From Deltaproteobacteria bacterium (GTDB taxonomy: Bacteria > Desulfobacterota > GWC2-55-46): DNA of 39,350 nucleotides. The stretch lies in assembly GCA_016234955.1 (NCBI GenBank), contig JACRNN010000204.1:1-39350 (forward strand). The letters run 5' to 3'. A program made the position numbers and the translations under genes. Below are positions 1 to 7,203 of the stretch, one piece after another (position 1 is the first letter of the stretch; each line of letters starts with the position of its first letter). Below the pieces are notes generated by a model, which saw only the letters and a program-made list of their open reading frames with translations, made no database searches and had not been told where the DNA came from.

Positions 1-1747
1 CTACAGCCACGCCTCGAACATAAACCGCTACTCCAACCTCATACTCTCCAGATGCCTGCACAGGAGCGAGAAAAAACCGTTATTATGGTACGGGAAAACG
101 TCGCGCGTAGACCACAACTACTCGATAACGCGCAACGTCCTTACGCTGCGCGACGCCGAGGCCTGCAAGAAAGACCCCTCCGCCGTAATCAAGGCGTTTG
201 AATACTCCCAGGCATTCGACGTGGAGATAGACCAGGCCGCAAAGGACCTGATAATAGGGTTCCTCGACGAATCCGACGGCGGCTTCAGGGAATCAAGGGA
301 CGTATCCGACTCATTCCTCAAGATACTCAAGGGCAGGAACGTATACAGGACGCTTCTTGAGATGCACAGGCTCAAGTTCCTCGACAGATACATACCCGAG
401 TTCGAGGAGATAAGCTGCAAGGTCCAGCACGACCTCTATCACATATACACGGTGGACGCGCATACGCTCTTCGCCATAAGGGAGATTGAAAGGCTCAAGG
501 GCGAATACAAGTCCGAGTTCGCGCTCCTTTCAACCATTTACGAAGAGACCCCGAACCCTGAGATACTGATGCTCGCCGTACTCTTCCACGATATCGGAAA
601 GGCCCACGGCAAGGGGCACGCCGAAAAGGGCGCGGCAATGGTCCCCGAGATATGCCGGAGGCTGCACCTCTCCGAAGACGACACCGCCCTCATAAAATTC
701 CTCGTGGAGAACCACCTCATCCTGGCCAACACCGCCCAGTACAGGGACCTCCACGACGAGAAGCTCGTGATCGAGTTCGCCAGAAAGGTCGGCGACATGG
801 AAAGGCTCAACCTGCTTTACCTCCTTACGTTCGCGGACGTGAGGGCGGTGGGCCCGGACGTATGGAGCCAGTGGAAGGGGGCGCTTTTTCAGGAGATCTA
901 CTTCAAGGTGCTGACGGTCCTTGAAAGGGGCACCTTCGAGGTCGTGGAGGCGGGGGCGAAGATCGAGGAGATAAGGCATAGGGTGACGGACCTGCTGGCC
1001 CGGAGCGGAGTAACGGAGGCCGACGTGGACGAGTACTTCGGGCTGCTGCCGCAGAGGTACTTCCTTTCAAACAGCCCGGACTCCATCGCCGGGCACATAG
1101 ACCTCCTTAAAAGGTTCGTCAACGTCCAGTACCTGATGACCGTCAGGCAGGATACCTCCAGAGAGTATACCGAGCTAATCATCTGCACGTACGACGTCCA
1201 CGGGCTCTTCTCCATGATAGCGGGTGTCATGGCCGCCAACGCGGTAAACATACTCGGGGCGCAGATAAACACGCTCAAGAACGGCATAGCGCTCGACATA
1301 CTGCAGGTGAACACGCCCCTCGGGGAGCTCATCACGGACGAAGGGAAGCTCAAGAAGATAGAAAAGGACCTATCGGACGTAATCACCGGCAGGGTCAGGG
1401 TGGCCAATCTCGTCGGCAGGAGAAAACCGTCGATCCTCGACAGGAAGGCCAAGCCCAAGGTAAGGACGACCGTTCAGATAGACAACGACGTCTCGGACGC
1501 CTACACCGTTATAGACATCCATACCCAGAATAGAATCGGGCTCCTCTACGACATTACGTCCACCCTTTCAAGGCTCGGACTCTACATCTACATAGCCAAG
1601 ATATCCACGAAAGGGGAGAGCGCCGCGGACATATTCTACGTAAAGGACATCTTCGGCCAGAAGATATACTATAAGGAGCGGCTCAGGGAGATAGTCGATA
1701 CGCTCTACAACCTCCTGACGGAGAAGGAGCCCGCGGCAAATGGCTGA
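1..1747 (+). CDS. glnD: PII uridylyltransferase/uridylyl-removing enzyme GlnD, 5' end outside window
   Basis: Bifunctional nitrogen sensor that uridylylates PII proteins when glutamine is low and removes UMP when it is high. The reading frame is open from base 2 with no stop up to 221, so the gene is cut by the window edge and the ATG at 221 is internal; the nucleotidyltransferase domain lies mostly or wholly upstream. Visible in order (residues counted from that ATG): a linker typical of GlnD (YRTLLEMHRLKFLDRYIPEF), an HD phosphohydrolase domain with LFHDIGKAHGKGH at about 120-132 (uridylyl-removing activity), then two C-terminal ACT domains, near 315-365 (ELIICTYDVHGLFSMIAGV) and 429-485 (TVIDIHTQNRIGLLYDITS), which bind glutamine in this family. 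The stop overlaps the xerD start by 8 bases, so the two are probably co-translated. The family call is secure; only the N-terminus is unseen. Confidence 0.95.
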   Translation, partial: YSHASNINRYSNLILSRCLHRSEKKPLLWYGKTSRVDHNYSITRNVLTLRDAEACKKDPSAVIKAFEYSQAFDVEIDQAAKDLIIGFLDESDGGFRESRDVSDSFLKILKGRNVYRTLLEMHRLKFLDRYIPEFEEISCKVQHDLYHIYTVDAHTLFAIREIERLKGEYKSEFALLSTIYEETPNPEILMLAVLFHDIGKAHGKGHAEKGAAMVPEICRRLHLSEDDTALIKFLVENHLILANTAQYRDLHDEKLVIEFARKVGDMERLNLLYLLTFADVRAVGPDVWSQWKGALFQEIYFKVLTVLERGTFEVVEAGAKIEEIRHRVTDLLARSGVTEADVDEYFGLLPQRYFLSNSPDSIAGHIDLLKRFVNVQYLMTVRQDTSREYTELIICTYDVHGLFSMIAGVMAANAVNILGAQINTLKNGIALDILQVNTPLGELITDEGKLKKIEKDLSDVITGRVRVANLVGRRKPSILDRKAKPKVRTTVQIDNDVSDAYTVIDIHTQNRIGLLYDITSTLSRLGLYIYIAKISTKGESAADIFYVKDIFGQKIYYKERLREIVDTLYNLLTEKEPAANG

Positions 1748-2654
1748 GACCGGGCTTGAAGATACCTGGGAGCGGCTCGTTGCCGAGTTCCTCGACTACA
1801 TAGTGGTGGAAAAGGGGCTCTCGGACAACACGCGCCTGTCCTACAGCCGGGACCTCATGCGTTTCGCCGCCTTCATGAGGGGCAGGGGTCCGTCCCTCAT
1901 GGACGCCAACGCCGATGACATATCCGCGTTTTTAGGGGAACTCAAGAAAGACGGCCAGTCGGCGCGCTCGTATACAAGGTCGCTCATAGCGATAAGGGGT
2001 TTTTACAGGTACCAGCAGAGAATGGGGAGGCTCAAGGCGTCCCCCTGCGCGTTTGTGGATATACCGAGGTTCACTAAAAGGCTGCCTGAGTTCCTCACGT
2101 TTGACGAGATAGACCGGCTCCTCGGGGCCCCCGGTGAGGACACCGCGCTCGGGCTGAGGGATAAGGCTATGCTTGAGACGCTCTATGCCACGGGGCTCCG
2201 GGTCTCGGAGCTGGTGAGGCTCAGGCTCAATGACCTGAACCTCCAGGGGGGGTATCTGACGGCCTTTGGCAAGGGGTCCAGGGAGCGGCTCGTCCCGATA
2301 GGGGAGTCCGCCATGTACTGGCTCGGACGCTATATGGCGGAATCAAGGCCCTCGCTCCTCAAAGGCAGGATGAGCAACCACCTCTTTGTAACCGCGCGCG
2401 GGACGATGATGACGAGGCAGAACTTCTGGCTCCTGATTAAGAAGGCCGCGCTTGTCGCAGGTATAGAGAGAATGAAGATGAAGCCCCACATCATGCGCCA
2501 CTCCTTTGCCACGCACCTGCTTGAGAGGGGGGCTGACCTCAGGATGGTCCAGGCCATGCTCGGACACGCCGACATCTCATCCACCCAGATATACACCCAC
2601 GTCACGAACGAGAGGCTCAAAGCCCTCCACAGGAAGGGACACCCGAGGGGGTAG
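1740..2654 (+). CDS. xerD: Site-specific tyrosine recombinase XerD/XerC
   Basis: Chromosome-dimer-resolution recombinase of 304 aa, the normal Xer length. Residues 10-110 form the SAM-like core-binding domain (EFLDYIVVEKGLSDNTRLSY); 115-300 form the catalytic domain. The catalytic set is complete: Arg154 in TGLRVSEL, Lys178, His250 and Arg253 in HIMRHSFATHLLERGAD, His276 in MLGHADISSTQIYTHV, and Tyr285 as nucleophile. The ATG overlaps the glnD stop by 8 bases, which fixes the start. It is a housekeeping Xer protein rather than a phage or island integrase: it sits in an operon with glnD and no phage or cargo genes follow. XerD versus XerC cannot be settled by eye; xerD is the more likely label. 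Confidence 0.9.
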   Translation: MAETGLEDTWERLVAEFLDYIVVEKGLSDNTRLSYSRDLMRFAAFMRGRGPSLMDANADDISAFLGELKKDGQSARSYTRSLIAIRGFYRYQQRMGRLKASPCAFVDIPRFTKRLPEFLTFDEIDRLLGAPGEDTALGLRDKAMLETLYATGLRVSELVRLRLNDLNLQGGYLTAFGKGSRERLVPIGESAMYWLGRYMAESRPSLLKGRMSNHLFVTARGTMMTRQNFWLLIKKAALVAGIERMKMKPHIMRHSFATHLLERGADLRMVQAMLGHADISSTQIYTHVTNERLKALHRKGHPRG

Positions 2655-2737
2655 TAGGCTTCGGGGGGCGCGGGGGGCGGCAGTCAGCGCGCTACATGCT
2701 GTTTTGTCAGGGTTTTGGTCATGGTCTGAACAGGGTC

Positions 2738-2848
2738 TTGAAGCTCCCCGCGGCTTTTCCGCGGGGAATCTTCGATATGTAAGGAAACAATTTCTATTCG
2801 CTCGCTTGATCCCGCAGCTTGGGGCTGGGGAATGCGCTCGCTATGCAT
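2738..2848 (+). repeat. REP/BIME-like repeat, long copy with two hairpins
   Basis: The 111-base element begins with TTGAAGCTCCCCGCGGCTT and ends with GAATGCGCTCGCTATGCAT. Both boundary sequences recur exactly at 4768-4786 and 4797-4815. The first hairpin is a perfect 8-bp stem, CCCCGCGG-ctttt-CCGCGGGG (2745-2765). A second, decayed palindrome follows near 2811-2830. Each palindrome is followed by GGGGAAT and a (G/T)(C/T)TCG-like tail. Paired palindromes in an intergenic gap resemble REP pairs moved by RAYT transposases; no RAYT gene is in the window, so that origin is inferred. Confidence 0.6.
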
Positions 2849-2939
2849 ACTCAATTGATACCAGCGGGAGGTATTACTTGACATAATATCCATTATGCGA
2901 CATTAAACTTATCCACGAGCCTGCAAGCCCACGTTAAAC

Positions 2940-2953
2940 AGGCCTTCCGGCCT
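2940..2953 (-). terminator. Weak possible terminator of the outer-membrane protein gene
   Basis: On the - strand, just after the stop codon at 2958, AGGCC-ggaa-GGCCT forms a 5-bp stem with a 4-base loop, followed by GTTTAAC. The stem is short and the T-run weak, so this is only a candidate. Confidence 0.3.
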
Positions 2954-2957
2954 TAGC

Positions 2958-3773
2958 TCAAAGCGTGTCGAAGTAGTGTTTTGCCTCCAACAGGAATATG
3001 TTCTGCGATATTGAGCGCTCCTTGAAGTTCATATACTGCCCGTATGTGGCGCGAAACTCCGTGTTCGGTGACTTGACGTCAAAAGGCCTCCATGCCAGCC
3101 CTCCCTCAAGATGGCTGTTCGTGTTTATGAACTTTATCTCCCCGAAGGCATAGAGCTTTTTGGGATCCTTCAGGATATCGTAGTTGAGGTTCACATCGAA
3201 CAGAATGCCCGGCTTGAACGGTTCGCCGTCCGGCTCCACAAGCTCCTTACTGAAAAAATACCCGGCGGAGGCGTAGCCCCAGAGCCGTTCCCTGTCGAAG
3301 TAATACCTGACGTCGGCCGCGCTCCCGTCCTTGAATCCGGACGGTTTATCAGGGCTTGTGCCCCTGTTCAGATTCGCCAGCGAAATGAGCCATATCCTGA
3401 ACTCGATGTTTTTGTCCTTGAGCGGCCTCATCGCCGCGCCGATTACCAGGTCGTACTCTCTTTTCGTAAAATCGAAACTCCCCTGGTTCAGATTCGTCGT
3501 CACTCCCGGGGTCGGCTTCTCCGTAAAAAAGTCATTGTTGATAAAGGCATAGTACTCCCTGGTGCCTATGTTCAGATTTATCTCCAGACGCATAAGCGGG
3601 TCGTAAACCAGGCCGTTCGGGGCCACGATGTGGCTGTCGAACGGATAAAAGCCTATGCCCGCGTCGCCCCAGGCCCCGGCATAGCATGTGACCGGTAAAA
3701 ACAGCAGAACAACGAAAAATATGATGTAGCCCGTAGAAAACCTTCCAGCCCAAAGCTGATGTTTCGTCGCCAT
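2958..3773 (-). CDS. Predicted outer-membrane beta-barrel protein, function unknown
   Basis: A 271-aa protein with a classical signal peptide: positively charged N-terminus, hydrophobic core IIFFVVLLFLPVTC at about 17-30 and probable cleavage after CYA. The mature part has no further hydrophobic segments but many alternating polar/aromatic stretches (FRIWLISLANLNRG, LWGYASAGYFF, KLYAFGEIKFINTNSHLEGGLAWRPF, TEFRATYGQYMNF), as expected of transmembrane beta-strands and girdle aromatics. It is therefore probably a small outer-membrane barrel. It ends in HYFDTL, not in the usual terminal Phe. I do not recognise a named family, and the neighbours (Lrp-type sensor, tetraheme cytochrome) do not define a role. 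An AGGAGG lies upstream of the ATG, at longer than usual spacing. Confidence 0.65.
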   Translation of the reverse strand: MATKHQLWAGRFSTGYIIFFVVLLFLPVTCYAGAWGDAGIGFYPFDSHIVAPNGLVYDPLMRLEINLNIGTREYYAFINNDFFTEKPTPGVTTNLNQGSFDFTKREYDLVIGAAMRPLKDKNIEFRIWLISLANLNRGTSPDKPSGFKDGSAADVRYYFDRERLWGYASAGYFFSKELVEPDGEPFKPGILFDVNLNYDILKDPKKLYAFGEIKFINTNSHLEGGLAWRPFDVKSPNTEFRATYGQYMNFKERSISQNIFLLEAKHYFDTL

Positions 3774-3861
3774 ATTCCCGTACCGGTCTTCCTCCTTGAT
3801 TTGGATGCAGAAATACCCGCCGCCTCTCCCGTCGTGTTTCGATATGCATGCAGGGGCCGGT

Positions 3862-4095
3862 TCAGTCTATTATCACGTTCGTCAGGGTCCTCTTGACGTA
3901 GCTCAGGGACTGTATCTTGCTGATGACCACGTCGCCTAAGACCTTGAAGTTCGAGGCGGCCACATGGGCTATTATGTCGTATGGGCCTGTGACCACGCGC
4001 CCGCCCTTGACCCCGCCTATCTTCAGGAGCTTACTCATGACTTCTCTGGACTTCCCATGCTCGCATTCGATAAAGACATAAGCCTCTACAGCCAT
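3862..4095 (-). CDS. Stand-alone Lrp/AsnC ligand-binding (RAM/ACT-like) domain protein
   Basis: A 77-aa protein consisting only of the AsnC_trans_reg/RAM domain found at the C-terminus of Lrp/AsnC regulators: MAVEAYVFIECEHGKSREV, then GGRVVTGPYDIIAHVAASN, then LSYVKRTLTNVIID. There is no helix-turn-helix, so it cannot bind DNA alone. Such single-domain proteins bind small ligands, commonly amino acids, as dimers or larger rings, and may act as sensors or partners of full-length Lrp proteins. The start is firm: GGAGGGGG lies immediately upstream of the ATG. It lies downstream of the tetraheme cytochrome gene with a gap of about 70 bases; a functional link is not demonstrated. Confidence 0.85.
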   Translation of the reverse strand: MAVEAYVFIECEHGKSREVMSKLLKIGGVKGGRVVTGPYDIIAHVAASNFKVLGDVVISKIQSLSYVKRTLTNVIID

Positions 4096-4167
4096 AGCCC
4101 CCTCCGTTAATGTTTGATATTTATTATGATGTTTTCCCGATAAACATTTGAAAACAATCTTTGAATA

Positions 4168-4680
4168 TCAGACATGAAAGATGTTGCGATGGCAGTCCAC
4201 ACAGGTCGCCTTGCCTGATTTCATGCTTGCATGGGCGGCCCTGCCGAACTCCGTTGAAGGTTTTGGCGCCTTGTGGCAGGTCCTGCATGACGCGCTGTCC
4301 CAGGACCTGATAGACTCCCTCGCCCTCGCGGCGAACTCCTCCCTGTGCGCGTCAAAGGCCTCTTTCGTGCCGAGGTCATATCTGAACTCGCTGATAATGT
4401 CCCTTACCCCCTCAACGATATGGGTCTTGACCTTTTGAGGGAACCAGGGCGGGAAATGGCAGTCCCTGCATTCAGGGTTTATACCGAGCGTCCCGTAGTG
4501 CCTCGACCTCTTGAGGGCTTCATACGGGTAGCTCATGGAGTGGCAGGATAGGCAAAACCCGGTGGAACTGAAGTACCTCTCGGCTGAAAACACCGCGTAA
4601 GCCGCGGCGAACACGATAACGGCTGTAACAACAATAATCCTTCCTTTCCCTTTATGCATCATTCCGGGCATCTCTACCAT
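4168..4680 (-). CDS. NapC/NirT-family tetraheme cytochrome c (membrane-anchored quinol dehydrogenase)
   Basis: A 170-aa protein with one N-terminal membrane anchor (about 14-33, IIVVTAVIVFAAAYAVF) followed by four CxxCH heme c motifs: CLSCH at 43-47, CRDCH at 71-75, CRTCH at 132-136 and CVDCH at 160-164. The layout matches NapC/NrfH proteins, which take electrons from menaquinol or ubiquinol and pass them to a periplasmic reductase. No partner reductase (NapA, NrfA or multiheme) is encoded nearby, so its acceptor is unknown. Several Met codons lie in the first eight residues (1, 4, 7, 8) and the ribosome-binding site does not clearly choose among them. Confidence 0.88.
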   Translation of the reverse strand: MVEMPGMMHKGKGRIIVVTAVIVFAAAYAVFSAERYFSSTGFCLSCHSMSYPYEALKRSRHYGTLGINPECRDCHFPPWFPQKVKTHIVEGVRDIISEFRYDLGTKEAFDAHREEFAARARESIRSWDSASCRTCHKAPKPSTEFGRAAHASMKSGKATCVDCHRNIFHV

Positions 4681-4767
4681 GTTTTTATATCGACCCGCGT
4701 ATTTAGCTTACCAGATTTTCCCCGGTTTACAAGGGTCTCTCTTGATTATCTACGCCCTGCGGTAAGT

Positions 4768-4815
4768 TTGAAGCTCCCCGCGGCTTGGGCTTAGGAGAAT
4801 GCGCTCGCTATGCAT
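4768..4815 (+). repeat. REP-like repeat, short (internally deleted) copy
   Basis: It shares its left 19 bases (TTGAAGCTCCCCGCGGCTT) and right 19 bases (GAATGCGCTCGCTATGCAT) with the element at 2738-2848, but is 48 instead of 111 bases long. It looks as if the two palindromes of the long copy were fused, with loss of the middle 60 or so bases. It lies between the cytochrome gene and tRNA-Arg. Confidence 0.6.
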
Positions 4816-4820
4816 GTTCA

Positions 4821-4856
4821 AAAGAAAAGGGGCCACGAAAAAACTCGCAACCCCTT
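4821..4856 (-). terminator. Probable rho-independent terminator of tRNA-Arg
   Basis: On the - strand, 8 bases after the tRNA 3' end, AAGGGG (4856-4851) pairs with CCCCTT (4832-4827), with an inner CGA/TCG pairing, and is followed by TTCTTTT. The position and T-rich tail fit a terminator. It begins right beside the short REP-like copy. Confidence 0.5.
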
Positions 4857-4864
4857 GATTTTCT

Positions 4865-4941
4865 TGGCGCCCCCGAGACGATTCGAACGTCCGGCACACG
4901 GATTAGGAATCCGTTGCTCTATCCTACTGAGCTACGGGGGC
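4865..4941 (-). tRNA. tRNA-Arg, anticodon CCU
   Basis: A 77-nt cloverleaf including an encoded 3' CCA. The acceptor stem GCCCCCG (4941-4935) pairs with CGGGGGC, followed by discriminator G and CCA (4867-4865). The D arm contains AGCTCAG-TAGGATAGAGC. The anticodon stem ACGGA/TCCGT encloses the loop TTCCTAA, giving anticodon CCU, which reads AGG, a codon used heavily in this window. The T arm carries GTTCGAATC. No integrase or duplicated tRNA end was found beside it. Confidence 0.95.
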
Positions 4942-5058
4942 GTGGAATTTTTAAGAGTAATAATTTATCAAAAACGTTGTCCGCTGTCAATCTCTTAATA
5001 ACACGCCCCGAAGCAAACCGCGGGGTAAATGAGGGCGTCTTTGTCGGGCCCGGCCTCT

Positions 5059-6282
5059 TCAGATGATTATCCCGCCCGCCACCGGATACCCGGCGTGTTC
5101 GAGTACGAACCTGCCCGTCTCCGGGATATCCGAGAAGCTGTCCACCGCCACCGGCCTGTCAAGCCTTATCTCCACCTCGGCGACCTCGGCCGGCTTTATC
5201 GTGGACGCGTCGTTTTCGACAATCTCCACCGAGGCCGGGTCGAACCTCCTGTATATCTTCTCGATCCTGCCCTTTACCTCCTGCGTGGCGCACTTGAACG
5301 TGAGAGGGACCCCGAGCTTGTAGTCCTTGTCCACCATCCAGAAGATGTTCGCGCGCACCGAGTCCGTTATAGTCGAAGTCACCGCATCGACGATTATATC
5401 GCCCCTTTTAAGGCCGTCACCCTCTACGCGTATCCCTATGCACTCCGTGGCCTGGGCCTCGGTCAGCCCGTCTTCGAGGAACTTCCTTATCTCAAGCACT
5501 CTCGCGGCAGCCTTGCCTGGCAGGATGAAGACGTCCTGCCCTTTCCTCAGGACGCCTGCCTCCACGCGCCCCACGGCTATCTCGCCGCCGTCCAGGTCGT
5601 ACATGTCCTGCACCGGGAACCTGAGCCCCTTTTCCTCCACCTTCAACGCCCTGAAACTGTCGAGGGCCTGCAGCACCGTAGGGCCCTGATACCAGGAGAG
5701 GTTTTCCGTCTTTTTCGCGACGTTCTCGCCCTTGATGGCCGAGATGGGTATGACGTAAGCGGGGGATATGTTCAGGCGGCCGAGGACCGAGGATATCTCA
5801 TTCTCTATGGACCTGAAGGCCTCCTCGGAGTATCCGGCGAGGTCCATCTTGTTTACGAGCACGGCGACCTGCCTGACGCCGAGGAGCCCGAGTATGTAGC
5901 AGTGCCTCAATGTCTGCTCCCGGATGCCCTGGCTGATGTCCACAAGGAGGATCGCCGCCTCGGCCTGGGAGACTCCGCTTATCATGTTCTTCAGGAACTC
6001 CTTGTGCCCCGGCGCGTCGATAATCACGTACCTCCTCTTTTCGGTTGAGAAGAAGGTATGGGCTATGTCTATGGTTATGCCCCTCTTCCTCTCCTCCTCG
6101 AGGTTGTCCATCATGAACGCGAACTCGACGTCCTTGCCTTGAAGCGTTGACGCCTTTTTTATCTCATCGAGCTTCTCCGGCGGCAGCGACCCTGTGTCAT
6201 AAAAGAGCCTGCCCACGAGCGTGGATTTGCCGTGGTCGACGTGGCCGACTATGACTATATGAAGGGACTTCTCTTCCATCAT
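5059..6282 (-). CDS. cysN: Sulfate adenylyltransferase subunit 1 (GTPase CysN)
   Basis: Regulatory GTPase subunit of ATP sulfurylase; GTP hydrolysis drives formation of adenylyl sulfate (APS) by CysD. The 407-aa protein has an EF-Tu-like G domain: G1 GHVDHGKS at 13-20, G2 GITID at 68-72, G3 DAPGH at 89-93, G4 NKMD at 144-147 and SAI near 185, followed by EF-Tu-type beta-barrel domains 2 and 3. It is shorter than E. coli CysN (about 475 aa) and has no C-terminal CysC kinase fusion. RFDPASVEIVENDAS near the end is typical of CysN and separates it from EF-Tu. The start is supported by GAGGAGG just upstream. It lies 75 bases downstream of cysD in the expected DN order. Confidence 0.93.
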   Translation of the reverse strand: MMEEKSLHIVIVGHVDHGKSTLVGRLFYDTGSLPPEKLDEIKKASTLQGKDVEFAFMMDNLEEERKRGITIDIAHTFFSTEKRRYVIIDAPGHKEFLKNMISGVSQAEAAILLVDISQGIREQTLRHCYILGLLGVRQVAVLVNKMDLAGYSEEAFRSIENEISSVLGRLNISPAYVIPISAIKGENVAKKTENLSWYQGPTVLQALDSFRALKVEEKGLRFPVQDMYDLDGGEIAVGRVEAGVLRKGQDVFILPGKAAARVLEIRKFLEDGLTEAQATECIGIRVEGDGLKRGDIIVDAVTSTITDSVRANIFWMVDKDYKLGVPLTFKCATQEVKGRIEKIYRRFDPASVEIVENDASTIKPAEVAEVEIRLDRPVAVDSFSDIPETGRFVLEHAGYPVAGGIII

Positions 6283-6360
6283 TCAATCCTCCTCACTCCT
6301 CGACGCCTTGCATCCGAATCTTTTTGAGCAGCCTGAACAACTTGAGTTTCTCGGCAACCC

Positions 6361-7164
6361 CTACATGTACCCGAGCGACCGGAGCTTCTGCATCGTATAT
6401 GCGTCCTCCTTGTCCTGCGCCCTGCCGGCGCGCTCGGAGGTCTTTGTGGTCTTGAGCTCCTCTATTATCTCGTCCACGCTTGAGGCCTGAGACTCGACCG
6501 GGCCGCAGCAGGGCGCGCAACCTATCGACCTGTACCTCTTGCCTTCCTTGCTGAAGTAGAGCTCGGTCACCGGGATATTCTCCCTTTTTATGTACTCCCA
6601 TATGTCGAGCTCGGTCATGTGGAGTATGGGGTGGATTCTGAAGTGGTTGTCCTCTTCGGTGGTGGATTTGAACTGGTCCCATAGCTCGGCCGGCTGGTCC
6701 TCGTAGTTCCATTTGAAGTCCACGTCCCTCGGGGAAAACACCCTCTCCTTCGCCCTTATCCCGTGCTCGTCCCTCCTGATGCCGAGCAGGAGCGCCTTGA
6801 AGCCGCGCCTGGCTATGGTCTGCTTGAGGGCGTTCGTCTTGAGCTCGTTGCAGCAGTCGAGCTTTGCCCCCTTTGAAGGCCCCATGCCGGCGGCCACCTG
6901 GCCCTCGTTGCGCCCGATTATCAGGTCGAGGCCCCACTTCTTCGCGTACTCGTCCCTGAACCTGTACATCTCCGGGAATTTGTAGGTCGTGTCTATATGG
7001 ATGACGGGGAAGGGTATGCGTCCGAAGAACGCCTTCCTGCAGAGCCAGAGGAGCGTCGTCGAGTCCTTGCCCACGGACCAGAGCATGGCGATGTCCCTGA
7101 ACCTGCTGTACGCCTCGCGTATGATGAATATGCTCCTGTTCTCAAGTTCGGTCAGATGGTCCAT
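6361..7164 (-). CDS. cysD: Sulfate adenylyltransferase subunit 2 (CysD)
   Basis: Catalytic PP-loop (PAPS reductase/ATP sulfurylase superfamily) subunit that adenylates sulfate to APS together with CysN in the cytoplasm. The 267-aa length is close to the usual 300. Visible: the nucleotide-binding PP-loop SVGKDS at 30-35, FPVIHIDTTYKFPEMYRFRDEY, GIRRDEHGIRAKERVFSPRD, and the C-terminal GKRYRSIGCAPCCGPVES. The ribosome-binding site is AAAGGAGAGGG shortly upstream of the ATG. CysC, CysH, sulfite reductase and dissimilatory Apr/Dsr genes are not in the window, so whether APS goes to cysteine synthesis or to PAPS cannot be told here. Confidence 0.94.
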   Translation of the reverse strand: MDHLTELENRSIFIIREAYSRFRDIAMLWSVGKDSTTLLWLCRKAFFGRIPFPVIHIDTTYKFPEMYRFRDEYAKKWGLDLIIGRNEGQVAAGMGPSKGAKLDCCNELKTNALKQTIARRGFKALLLGIRRDEHGIRAKERVFSPRDVDFKWNYEDQPAELWDQFKSTTEEDNHFRIHPILHMTELDIWEYIKRENIPVTELYFSKEGKRYRSIGCAPCCGPVESQASSVDEIIEELKTTKTSERAGRAQDKEDAYTMQKLRSLGYM

Positions 7165-7203
7165 CCAGGTTACCCTCTCCTTTAATCGAATATCATAGTT
7201 TAA

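Larger units (their letters stand above)
2655..2957. other. Intergenic region between convergent genes, repeat-bearing
   Basis: This 303-base stretch lies between the xerD stop and the stop of the outer-membrane protein gene on the - strand. No open frame in it looks like a real gene. It contains the long copy of a REP-like repeat (2738-2848) and a short hairpin close to the - strand stop (2940-2953). No strong bidirectional terminator with a T-tract was found. Confidence 0.6.

Noticed and set aside
1740..2654. Tyrosine recombinase as a phage or island integrase
   Set aside because: It overlaps glnD, has normal Xer length and motifs, and no mobile cargo follows.
4865..4941. tRNA-Arg as an attachment site of an integrated island
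   Set aside because: No integrase with a cargo region lies beside it, no repeat of the tRNA 3' end was seen, and the flanking genes (cytochrome, cysN) look like ordinary chromosomal genes.
5029..6048. 339-codon open frame on the + strand
   Set aside because: It lies antisense to cysN, whose GTPase motifs are unambiguous. Its composition is Arg/Pro/His/Leu-rich as expected from the complement of a GC-rich gene. Other long + strand frames within the locus were rejected for the same reason.
6283..6360. A small gene in the cysD-cysN gap
   Set aside because: A 22-codon frame with a basic amphipathic tail is open there, but it has no good start codon and is out of frame with cysD; the gap ends in a normal ribosome-binding site for cysN.
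5059..7164. CysDN as a dedicated supplier of PAPS for sulfating the polysaccharide
   Set aside because: No CysC kinase and no sulfotransferase are visible in the window, and cysDN lies outside the polysaccharide locus.
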